Below, in pieces: positions 1-6,193 of a DNA stretch of 7,864 nt. This DNA is from Actinomycetota bacterium (GTDB taxonomy: Bacteria; Actinomycetota; Actinomycetes; Nanopelagicales; Nanopelagicaceae). Position 1 is the first letter of the stretch; each line of letters starts with the position of its first letter. Position numbers and translations under genes: made by a program. The notes beneath the pieces are model-generated. The model saw nothing but the letters and a program-made list of their open reading frames with translations, was not told the DNA's origin and searched no databases. The stretch lies in contig WLRX01000037.1 of the NCBI GenBank assembly GCA_009706135.1, positions 1 to 7,864 of the forward strand, written 5' to 3'.

Positions 1-2
1 CC

Positions 3-65
3 ACCTTCGCTTTAGAATTAATCCATCATCGCCCGGTACCTGAAAGGACTGGAGCCACAAGATGA
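3..65 (+). CDS. C-terminal tail of an upstream gene (partial, unidentified)
   Basis: An open frame enters from the left edge and stops at TGA 63-65, so its stop shares the bases ATGA (62-65) with the panC start. The 20 visible residues end in ...RTGATR and show no recognisable domain. The main support is the 4-base overlap itself, which is repeated at the panC/nadB junction and is typical of co-transcribed genes. A competing reading is another frame ending at TGA 41-43, which would leave an 18-base gap before panC. Too little is visible to name a product. In other actinobacteria the gene before panC is often a Rossmann-fold DUF2520-type protein, but nothing in these residues confirms that here. 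Confidence 0.4.
   Translation, partial: TFALELIHHRPVPERTGATR
51..54 (+). promoter_or_regulatory. Ribosome binding site of panC
   Basis: GGAG lies 7 bases before the ATG at 62, with a second purine run AAAGGA at 43-48. The panC frame has a stop at 41-43 and no alternative start codon between that stop and 62, so the start at 62 is essentially fixed. Confidence 0.6.
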
Positions 66-856
66 AGATTGCAGTAAGTGCTACAGAGTTAACTCTCGAT
101 GGCGCCTGCGCATTTGTTCCAACAATGGGTGCGTTGCATGCAGGTCATGCATCTCTTATTAAAAAGGCTCGCGAATATAGCGACAGAGTTGTTGTCAGCA
201 TTTTTATTAATCCGCTTCAATTTGAGAACAAGGATGACTTAGCAAAATATCCACGAACTCCAGAGTTTGATATTGAACTTGCAGCAAGTGCTGGTGCAAC
301 ACATTTATGGCTTCCCCCAGTTGATGAAATTTACCCAGGAGAAGTAATGAAAATATCTGCTGGAGCACTTGGTGATATTTATGAAGGAGTTAAACGTCCT
401 GGCCACTTTGATGGAGTTCTAACCGTTGTTAATCGATTATTTGAATTAGTAAAACCAACGTGGGCAATATTTGGTGAAAAAGATTTTCAGCAACTTACAT
501 TAATTAAATCTATGAAATCTGGTGTGCAGATAATTGGCGCACCAACAGTTCGAGATGCAGATGGTTTGGCTCTTTCTTCTCGTAATGTTCGAGTATCAGA
601 TAGAAATGCAGCATCAGTAATTTTTCGTGCGCTAAAGGCCGCAGCTAAAGAAAAAAATATTGATGTTGCACGTAGTGTTATGGCAGAAGTTTTAGGCAGT
701 GAACAATCCTTTACTCTGGATTACGCAGAAATTATTAATGAAAACAACTTTGAAATGGCCCAGCAAAGCGATACAAATAGGCGTGCAATTATCGCCGGTT
801 GGGTAAATGGCATCCGTTTGATTGACAATATGCCAATGAACGGCGCCACCCGATGA
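62..856 (+). CDS. panC: Pantothenate synthetase (pantoate--beta-alanine ligase)
   Basis: Cytoplasmic enzyme that joins pantoate and beta-alanine using ATP, through a pantoyl-adenylate, to give pantothenate, the precursor of coenzyme A. The 264-residue product carries the family signatures in order: PTMGALHAGH at residues 20-29 (ATP-binding HxGH, H26 and H29), NPLQF at 50-54, HFDG at 115-118, GEKDFQQ at 138-144 (the Lys-Asp-x-x-Gln segment) and LSSRN at 171-175. It is shorter than the usual 280-310 residues, mostly because only 19 residues precede PTMG where about 25-30 are common. It cannot be extended, since its frame is closed at 41-43. The last 4 bases overlap nadB. The next CoA-pathway enzyme, coaX, lies three genes downstream in the same apparent operon. 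The identification is secure; panB and panD are not visible. Confidence 0.96.
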   Translation: MKIAVSATELTLDGACAFVPTMGALHAGHASLIKKAREYSDRVVVSIFINPLQFENKDDLAKYPRTPEFDIELAASAGATHLWLPPVDEIYPGEVMKISAGALGDIYEGVKRPGHFDGVLTVVNRLFELVKPTWAIFGEKDFQQLTLIKSMKSGVQIIGAPTVRDADGLALSSRNVRVSDRNAASVIFRALKAAAKEKNIDVARSVMAEVLGSEQSFTLDYAEIINENNFEMAQQSDTNRRAIIAGWVNGIRLIDNMPMNGATR

Positions 857-2463
857 AGTTACTAGCTCCTAATCCAGGGTGGACTGCGCGCGCCGATGTG
901 ATTGTTGTTGGATCTGGAATTGCAGGATTAACAACTGCGCTGCAGGTCCGAACATTTGGATTATCCGTATTACTCGTAACAAAAGCGCGCGTGGATGAAG
1001 GTTCAACTAAGTGGGCACAAGGCGGCATTGCAGCTGCCCTTGGTCCTGGTGATTCACCCGCGCAACATGAAAAAGACACTCTCGATGCTGGCGCAGGATT
1101 ATGCGATGTTGCAGCAGTAAAAGTATTAGTAAGTGAAGGACCAGATGCGGTGCGCAGATTGATTGAACGCGGAGCATCATTTGATTTAGAAGAAAGCGGC
1201 GAGATTGCTTTGACTCGAGAAGGTGGACATCATCGCAATCGCATTCTGCACGCAGGTGGAGATGCGACGGGTGCCGAAGTGTCACGCGCGCTATTGGCTG
1301 CAGTTCATAACGATCCGCAGATCGAAGTTCTCGAACACGCGCTGGTATTAGATGCGCTAAAAAATTCTGCTGGCGCAGTTTGCGGTGTGACACTGCACGT
1401 AATCGGTGCGGGTTCCAGAGATGGAGTAGGACGCGCTATCGGTCGTGCGGTAGTACTTGCAACTGGTGGACTTGGACAGGTATTTGCGCAAACAACTAAT
1501 CCATCGGTATCGACAGGTGATGGCGTTGCACTCGCCCTTCGTGCAGGTGCAAAAGTTTCAGATGTTGAATTTATTCAATTTCATCCAACTGTTTTGTGGT
1601 TGGGAGATAACACCGAAGGACAACAGCCATTAATTAGTGAGGCGGTGCGCGGTGAAGGTGCATATTTACTGAACGATACTGGTGAAAGATTTATGCAGGG
1701 GTTACATGAGATGGCAGAGCTTGCACCTCGCGATGTTGTGGCAATCGCAATCATGCGCGAAATGAATCGCACTGGTGCACACCATGTGTGGCTAGATGTT
1801 CGTCACCTCATTGGATTTAAAGAACGATTCCCAACTATTTATGCATCATGTGTTGCTCACGGTATTGACCCAACGAGTGCATTAATACCTGTTGCACCTG
1901 CGTCTCACTATGCATCCGGCGGTGTACGAGTAGATCTCGATGGCCGCACGAGTGTTAAGGGTCTATATGCATGTGGCGAAACTGCTTGCTCTGGTGTGCA
2001 CGGAGCAAATCGGCTTGCGTCTAATTCACTACTAGAAGGATTGGTATTTAGTGCTCGCATTGCAGCAGATATCAGCAAGAACTTGCCAGAGTTTTCAGAA
2101 CCCGTTGAAAATAACTCTGCTGAATTTTTACTTGATCCAAGTGTTCGTAAAACATTGCAAGCCAGTATGAGTCGTGGCGCCGGAGTATTGCGCTCTGCTG
2201 ATTCACTCATTGCTACGTCAAATGATTTATCGCGTTTAGAAGGACGTACAAGTACAGCTGCATGTGTAGAGGCGTGGGAGACAACAAATCTTTTTCAATT
2301 AGCAAACACAATTTTGCGAGCTGCCTTAATCCGTCAAGAAACCCGTGGCTCGCACTGGCGTGAAGATTTTCCACAGCAGAGCAATGATTGGCACAAACGA
2401 ATTGTTCAACAGATGGATCAGAGTGGACAATGGCGCACCGAATATCAGGAGGTGAACCGCTGA
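853..2463 (+). CDS. nadB: L-aspartate oxidase
   Basis: FAD enzyme of de novo NAD synthesis: it oxidises L-aspartate to iminoaspartate, which quinolinate synthase (NadA) condenses with dihydroxyacetone phosphate. The 536-residue length is normal for the family. Visible signatures are the dinucleotide-binding GSGIAG at residues 20-25, KWAQGGIAAAL at 53-63, EGGHHRNRI at 123-131, ATGGLGQVF at 203-211, EFIQFHPT at 239-246, PRDVVA at 292-297, HYASGGV at 352-358 and GANRLASNSLLEGLVF at 384-399. H244, R293, H352 and R387 sit where the E. coli enzyme has its active-site His and Arg residues, by motif position. Residues after about 410 form the helical C-terminal part. The ATG overlaps the panC stop (ATGA, 853-856) and has no clear Shine-Dalgarno sequence, so it probably depends on translational coupling. 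Related flavoproteins such as fumarate reductase are less likely given the nadC neighbour. Confidence 0.96.
   Translation: MKLLAPNPGWTARADVIVVGSGIAGLTTALQVRTFGLSVLLVTKARVDEGSTKWAQGGIAAALGPGDSPAQHEKDTLDAGAGLCDVAAVKVLVSEGPDAVRRLIERGASFDLEESGEIALTREGGHHRNRILHAGGDATGAEVSRALLAAVHNDPQIEVLEHALVLDALKNSAGAVCGVTLHVIGAGSRDGVGRAIGRAVVLATGGLGQVFAQTTNPSVSTGDGVALALRAGAKVSDVEFIQFHPTVLWLGDNTEGQQPLISEAVRGEGAYLLNDTGERFMQGLHEMAELAPRDVVAIAIMREMNRTGAHHVWLDVRHLIGFKERFPTIYASCVAHGIDPTSALIPVAPASHYASGGVRVDLDGRTSVKGLYACGETACSGVHGANRLASNSLLEGLVFSARIAADISKNLPEFSEPVENNSAEFLLDPSVRKTLQASMSRGAGVLRSADSLIATSNDLSRLEGRTSTAACVEAWETTNLFQLANTILRAALIRQETRGSHWREDFPQQSNDWHKRIVQQMDQSGQWRTEYQEVNR
2447..2454 (+). promoter_or_regulatory. 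Strong Shine-Dalgarno sequence that fixes the nadC start
   Basis: AGGAGGTG lies inside the last codons of nadB, 8 bases before ATG 2463. It is the best match to the anti-Shine-Dalgarno sequence noticed in this window. It decides the nadC start at 2463 over in-frame ATGs further upstream (2388 and 2430), which would extend nadC into nadB and add residues unlike the family's N-terminus. Confidence 0.85.
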
Positions 2464-3287
2464 TGATTGATCGCGAATTAATCAAGCGTGCTATCGCTGA
2501 AGATTTAAATGGTGGCGTTGATATCACTTCTATGGCAACACTATCGGCTGATTCAAAAGTCAACGCACAATTTGTTGCACGCAAAGATGGAGTAATTGCC
2601 GGTTTAAATATGGCCATTGCAACACTTGCTGAAGTTGGTGTTAGCGATGCAACTGCGTTGGTTAAAGATGGCGATCACGTTAAAGGTGGAGCTGTCCTAA
2701 TCAAAGTCACCGGAAACGCTCGCGGTATTTTGCTCGCAGAGCGGACAGCGCTTAATTTCTTAGGCCACTTAAGCGGCATAGCAACGCTTACGTCGCAATG
2801 GGTGAAAACAGTTGCTGGCACAAAGACCCAAATCCGCGATACTCGTAAAACAACACCAGGCATGCGTGCATTAGAAAAATACGCAGTTCGTATGGGCGGT
2901 GGCACCAATCATCGGTTGTCCTTAAGTGATGCTGCTCTTATTAAAGATAATCACATTGCAGCAGCAGGAGGCGTTGTTGCAGCCTTTTCACTTGTGCATG
3001 AGAAGTATCCAACATCTGAAATTGAGATCGAAGTAGATAATCTTCAGCAATTACGCGATGTTTTGCCACTGAAGCCTGGTTTAGTTCTTTTGGACAACAT
3101 GAGCCCAGATCAATGCGCAGAAGCAGTTGCACTAGTTGCTGGCGCCACAAAACTTGAAGCATCAGGTGGAATCACAATCGAAAACGCACGCGCATATGCC
3201 GACACAGGAGTTGATTACATTGCAGTTGGTGCACTGACTCATTCAGCACCAAATTTTGATATCGGATTAGATATGGAAGTGGAGTAA
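2463..3287 (+). CDS. nadC: Nicotinate-nucleotide pyrophosphorylase (quinolinate phosphoribosyltransferase)
   Basis: Converts quinolinate and PRPP to nicotinate mononucleotide, CO2 and pyrophosphate, the step that enters the common NAD pathway. Starting at 2463 gives 274 residues beginning MIDRELIKRA, the normal length and N-terminus of the family. Diagnostic segments are AERTALNFL at residues 92-100, DTRKTTPGMRALEKYAV at 126-142, GGGTNHRLSL at 145-154, KDNHI at 161-165, EIEVDN at 188-193, LLDNM at 209-213 and EASGGI at 232-237 of the phosphate-binding barrel. The Arg, His and Lys residues that bind quinolinate and PRPP (R94, R128, H150, R151, K161) are present by motif position. The start overlaps the nadB stop by one base (TGATG), a coupling arrangement suited to consecutive pathway genes. 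Only 3 bases separate its stop from coaX. Confidence 0.96.
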   Translation: MIDRELIKRAIAEDLNGGVDITSMATLSADSKVNAQFVARKDGVIAGLNMAIATLAEVGVSDATALVKDGDHVKGGAVLIKVTGNARGILLAERTALNFLGHLSGIATLTSQWVKTVAGTKTQIRDTRKTTPGMRALEKYAVRMGGGTNHRLSLSDAALIKDNHIAAAGGVVAAFSLVHEKYPTSEIEIEVDNLQQLRDVLPLKPGLVLLDNMSPDQCAEAVALVAGATKLEASGGITIENARAYADTGVDYIAVGALTHSAPNFDIGLDMEVE

Positions 3288-3290
3288 GCC

Positions 3291-4055
3291 ATGTTGCTCA
3301 CCGTAGATGTTGGTAATACCAACACAGTTCTAGGAATTTTCAAAGGTGAAGAACTTGTCCGCTCGTGGCGAGTTAAGACTGATCCACGTAGTACGGCTGA
3401 TGAGTTGTGGCTGCAATATGGAGCACTTGTGCGTGATTACAAAGTTTCTGCTTTAGCAATATGTTCTACTGTGCCAGCAACGTTGCGTGAATTACGCGCA
3501 ATGATTGCAGATTATTTCGCAGATGTTGAAGTCACAATTGTCGAACCTGGCACAAAAACCGGTGTGCCACTTTTAGTTGATAACCCAAAGGAAATTGGCG
3601 CAGATCGAATCGTCAATACTCTTGCAGCACACACTTTGTATGGCGGACCTGCGATTGTTGTGGATTTTGGAACGTCAACAAATCTTGATGTTGTTTCACC
3701 TAAAGGCGAATTCCTGGGTGGAGCACTTGCACCAGGCATTGAAATTTCAGTTGACGCACTTGCAGCCCGAGCAGCACAGCTGCGCAAAGTAGAACTAGTG
3801 CGTCCTAAGAATGTGATTGGTAAAAATACTGTCGAAGCTTTGCAATCTGGAACAATTTATGGATTTGCTGGACAAGTAGATGGATTAGTGGACCGAATTA
3901 CAACAGAATTACTCGACCAATTTGGAACTCGTCCAACTGTTATTGCAACGGGTGGACTTGCTCCGTTAATTATTGGTGTTAGCGAAACTATCGAACACCA
4001 TGAGCCTGATTTAACTTTAATTGGGCTGCGCCTGATACACGAGAGAAACTCGTAA
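3291..4055 (+). CDS. coaX: Type III pantothenate kinase
   Basis: Phosphorylates pantothenate to 4'-phosphopantothenate, the first committed step of CoA synthesis. The 254 residues show the ASKHA-fold motifs of CoaX: DVGNTN at residues 6-11 (phosphate loop), GADR at 103-106 with the likely catalytic D105, DFGTSTNLDVV at 125-135, GGALAPGI at 143-150 and ATGG at 219-222 (adenosine side). Family knowledge: type III kinases need a monovalent cation and escape feedback inhibition by CoA, unlike CoaA. GGAG at 3281-3284, formed by the last nadC codons, serves as ribosome binding site 6 bases before the ATG. Together with panC in the same operon it supplies two steps of one pathway. Alternatives such as the Bvg accessory factor are the same family under an older name. 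Confidence 0.95.
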   Translation: MLLTVDVGNTNTVLGIFKGEELVRSWRVKTDPRSTADELWLQYGALVRDYKVSALAICSTVPATLRELRAMIADYFADVEVTIVEPGTKTGVPLLVDNPKEIGADRIVNTLAAHTLYGGPAIVVDFGTSTNLDVVSPKGEFLGGALAPGIEISVDALAARAAQLRKVELVRPKNVIGKNTVEALQSGTIYGFAGQVDGLVDRITTELLDQFGTRPTVIATGGLAPLIIGVSETIEHHEPDLTLIGLRLIHERNS

Positions 4056-4075
4056 ATCGGTAGGATTACAAGCCT

Positions 4076-5566
4076 ATGAGCATTGATGACGATCTACCCG
4101 AGCAACTGCGCATTCGCCGCGAAAAGCGCGAGAGCCTTATTGAGCGCGGAATAGAGCCATATCCAGTATCTGTCCCACGTACAAAAACACTTGTAGAAAT
4201 TCGCGCACAGTACGCAAAAATTGAAACAGATAGCACAACAGGTGACGTTCATAGCGTTAGCGGTCGCATTATTTTCAAACGCGATACAGGAAAACTTTGT
4301 TTTGCGACTCTGCGCGAAGGTGATGGCACAGAACTGCAGGCGATGATTTCGTTAGATAAAGTTGGCGAAGAACAACTTGAATCATGGAAAAGCGATGTAG
4401 ATCTAGGTGACTTTGTAAGTGTTACTGGCGAAATTATCTCTTCAAAACGTGGTGAATTATCTGTTCTTGCAAACTCATGGGCAATGGCGTCAAAAGCACT
4501 TCGTCCACTGCCTAATGAACACAAACCAATGTCTGAAGAGACACGTGTTCGCATGCGTTATGTGGATTTAATTGTTCGTCCAGAAGCGCGTGAATACGCA
4601 CGCCTTCGTCCAACTGTGATGCGATCGCTTCGCGAAACTTTTCATCTTGAAGACTTTGTTGAAGTTGAAACTCCAATGTTGCAGTCCATGCATGGTGGTG
4701 CAGCTGCTCGACCATTTATTTCACACTCAAACGCTTATGACATGGAACTCTTTTTGCGTATCGCGCCAGAGTTATTTCTCAAGCGCTGTGTTGTTGGTGG
4801 AATAGAGCGTGTATTTGAAATCAATCGCAACTTTAGAAATGAAGGCGCTGACTCTTCTCATTCACCCGAGTTTGCAATGATTGAGAGTTATCAGGCCTAC
4901 GGTGATTGGAAATCAATTGCCGAACTCACGCGCAAACTTGTACAAAATGCAGCGATTGCAATAACTGGTTCTCATGTCGTGACGCATCATGATGGTCGCA
5001 AAGCAAATCTTGGTGGCACATGGAAAGAAATTTCACTCTATGACGCAATTTCCGAAGGAGTTAGCGAGAAAGTAACCGCTCTTACCCCAGTGGATGATTT
5101 GAAGCGTATTGCAACTAAATTAGGTATCAAGATTGATCCTAAATGGATTGCAGGAAAACTTGCAGAAGAGATTTTCGAGCATGTAGCAAAAGATCAACTG
5201 ATTGCTCCAACATTTGTAATGGGCTTCCCTGTAGATACATCTCCACTTGTTCGCGCACACCGAGAAATTCCGGGTGTGGCAGAAAAATGGGATCTCTACA
5301 TTGATGGATTTGAATTAGCAACAGGTTATTCAGAGTTAGTTGATCCCGTAATTCAACGCGATCGTTTAGTTGAACAAGCAAAACTTGGTGCTAAAGGCGA
5401 CCTTGAAGCGATGCAGGTAGATGAAGATTTCTTACGCGCTATGGAGTTTGCAATGCCACCAACTGGTGGAATGGGAATGGGTGTGGATCGTTTGCTAATG
5501 GCGCTTACCGGACTTGGAATTCGCGAAACAATTCTCTTCCCATTGGTTAAGCCAGAAGCTGAATAA
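4076..5566 (+). CDS. lysS: Lysyl-tRNA synthetase, class II
   Basis: Charges tRNA-Lys with lysine in the cytoplasm. The 496-residue product has an N-terminal helix, an OB-fold anticodon-binding domain (about residues 58-137) and a class II catalytic domain from about 165. Class II motifs are visible: motif 1 ending in VETPMLQ (197-203), motif 2 FEINRNFRNEG (247-257) followed by SSHSPEFAMIE (260-270), and motif 3 GGMGMGVDRLLMAL (464-477) with the ATP-binding R472, then RETILFPLVKP (483-493). FELATGYSELVDP (412-424) is the amino-acid-pocket strand. The DSSHSPEF wording of motif 2 is of the actinobacterial kind. The start is supported by AGGA at 4062-4065, 10 bases upstream, after a 20-base gap from coaX. 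The length argues against the truncated EpmA/PoxA paralogues and against the MprF-fused LysX form. Confidence 0.97.
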   Translation: MSIDDDLPEQLRIRREKRESLIERGIEPYPVSVPRTKTLVEIRAQYAKIETDSTTGDVHSVSGRIIFKRDTGKLCFATLREGDGTELQAMISLDKVGEEQLESWKSDVDLGDFVSVTGEIISSKRGELSVLANSWAMASKALRPLPNEHKPMSEETRVRMRYVDLIVRPEAREYARLRPTVMRSLRETFHLEDFVEVETPMLQSMHGGAAARPFISHSNAYDMELFLRIAPELFLKRCVVGGIERVFEINRNFRNEGADSSHSPEFAMIESYQAYGDWKSIAELTRKLVQNAAIAITGSHVVTHHDGRKANLGGTWKEISLYDAISEGVSEKVTALTPVDDLKRIATKLGIKIDPKWIAGKLAEEIFEHVAKDQLIAPTFVMGFPVDTSPLVRAHREIPGVAEKWDLYIDGFELATGYSELVDPVIQRDRLVEQAKLGAKGDLEAMQVDEDFLRAMEFAMPPTGGMGMGVDRLLMALTGLGIRETILFPLVKPEAE

Positions 5567-5572
5567 TTAATT

Positions 5573-6064
5573 ATGGAAATACGTCCAGCCCGTACTTCAG
5601 ACATTAGAGGTATTCGCACCCTAATTGATACCTACGCTGTCGGAAAGCGCTTGCTTACAAAAGAGACAGTCACATTGTATGAAAGCGTTCAAGAATTTAG
5701 TGTGGCTATTGATAATGGTGAAGTTGTTGGTTGCGGCGCTCTCCACGTTTTATGGGAAGACCTTGCAGAAGTTCGTACAGTTGCTGTTATTGAAAGATTG
5801 CGTGGTTCAGGCGTTGGACACCAATTGATGCAAGCAATAGAAAAAAGAGCGCGCGAACTTGGAGTTAAAAGAATCTTCTGCCTTACTTTTGAAACTACTT
5901 TCTTTGGTCGTCATGGTTTTGAAGAAATTCAAGGAACACCAGTTGAAGCTGACGTATATGACGAGATGCTTCGTTCCTACGACGCCGGCATCGCAGAGTT
6001 CTTAGACCTTGAGAGTGTGAAACCAAATACCTTGGGCAATACTCGTATGCTCAAAAAACTCTAA
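5573..6064 (+). CDS. argA: Short-form N-acetylglutamate synthase (GNAT amino-acid N-acetyltransferase)
   Basis: A single GNAT domain of 163 residues that transfers acetyl from acetyl-CoA to glutamate, feeding arginine synthesis. The N-terminus IRPARTSDI (residues 3-11) begins the GNAT fold. GCGALHVLWEDLAEVRTVAV (53-72) holds strands 3-4, RGSGVG (77-82) is the acetyl-CoA pyrophosphate loop, and LTFETTFFGRHGF (104-116) and EMLRSYDAGIAEFLDL (131-146) lead to a C-terminal ...NTRMLKKL. From memory these segments closely match the stand-alone mycobacterial enzyme (Rv2747 type), which likewise lacks the N-terminal amino-acid-kinase domain of E. coli ArgA. It starts 6 bases after lysS with no Shine-Dalgarno sequence, so coupling to lysS is likely. 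The symbol argA is by family; the substrate could be checked only by assay. Confidence 0.87.
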   Translation: MEIRPARTSDIRGIRTLIDTYAVGKRLLTKETVTLYESVQEFSVAIDNGEVVGCGALHVLWEDLAEVRTVAVIERLRGSGVGHQLMQAIEKRARELGVKRIFCLTFETTFFGRHGFEEIQGTPVEADVYDEMLRSYDAGIAEFLDLESVKPNTLGNTRMLKKL

Positions 6065-6092
6065 ATCTGCGGGTATTTCGGGCATAAATACG

Positions 6093-6102
6093 CCATATAT
6101 GG
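6093..6102. promoter_or_regulatory. 10-base perfect palindrome, possible operator
   Basis: CCATATATGG is its own reverse complement. It is followed directly by a second, spaced inverted repeat GGTT-GG-AACC at 6103-6112. Both lie about 80-100 bases before the clpC start, where an operator or an upstream promoter element could sit. No regulator can be assigned, and a 10-base palindrome alone can occur by chance. Confidence 0.3.
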
Positions 6103-6132
6103 GGTTGGAACCTATGTATATCTCGTATCGCG

Positions 6133-6157
6133 AGCCATGCCCCCTTCGGGCTAGGCT
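6133..6157 (+). other. GC-rich imperfect hairpin upstream of clpC
   Basis: AGCC (6133-6136) pairs with GGCT (6154-6157) and GCCC (6139-6142) pairs with GGGC (6148-6151), separated by a 2x2 internal mismatch (AT against TA) and closed by the 5-base loop CCTTC. It could be a 5' leader structure of the clpC transcript or a tail-less terminator of the upstream operon, since no T run follows. It ends 23 bases before the clpC ribosome binding site, so it does not sequester it directly. Confidence 0.4.
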
Positions 6158-6180
6158 TATCCGTAGTAGAAATTAATAAG

Positions 6181-6186
6181 AAGGAG
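6181..6186 (+). promoter_or_regulatory. Strong ribosome binding site of clpC
   Basis: AAGGAG sits 7 bases before ATG 6194, within a longer purine run AAGAAGGAG (6178-6186). It supports high translation of clpC and fixes the start, which matches the conserved ClpC N-terminus MFERFT. Confidence 0.85.
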
Positions 6187-6193
6187 TCCGTCA

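Larger units (their letters stand above)
6065..6193 (+). promoter_or_regulatory. Intergenic region between argA and clpC, likely clpC promoter and leader
   Basis: This is the only sizeable non-coding gap in the window, and the step from a tight operon to a 129-base spacer suggests that clpC has its own promoter. No consensus sigma-70 pair stands out: TTGGAA at 6105-6110 resembles a -35 box, but no good -10 box lies 16-18 bases after it. TATATC at 6117-6122 and TAGGCT at 6152-6157 are weak -10 candidates. I do not see CIRCE, HAIR or a convincing ClgR site. No hairpin followed by a T run marks the end of the upstream operon. Confidence 0.55.

Noticed and set aside
1007..1393. Antisense open frame of 128 codons within nadB
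   Set aside because: Its His, Leu and Arg-rich composition is typical of a reverse-strand shadow, and the sense strand carries clear FAD-enzyme motifs.
2388..2462. A 25-codon N-terminal extension of nadC inside the nadB 3' end
   Set aside because: The extension has no family resemblance and would overlap nadB by 76 bases, while ATG 2463 has an excellent ribosome binding site and gives the normal NadC N-terminus and length.
2213..2617. Antisense open frame of 134 codons across the nadB/nadC junction
   Set aside because: It lies opposite two well-supported genes, shows no recognisable motif, and has no ribosome binding site that I could identify.
6107..6125. GGAAC at 6107-6111 as the -35 box of a SigR/SigH-type stress promoter
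   Set aside because: No GTT-type -10 element lies at the 16-19 base spacing that such promoters need.
6133..6157. The GC-rich hairpin as a classical rho-independent terminator of the argA transcript
   Set aside because: No T run follows it, and it lies 70 bases past the argA stop and close to the clpC ribosome binding site. It is kept only as a structural element.
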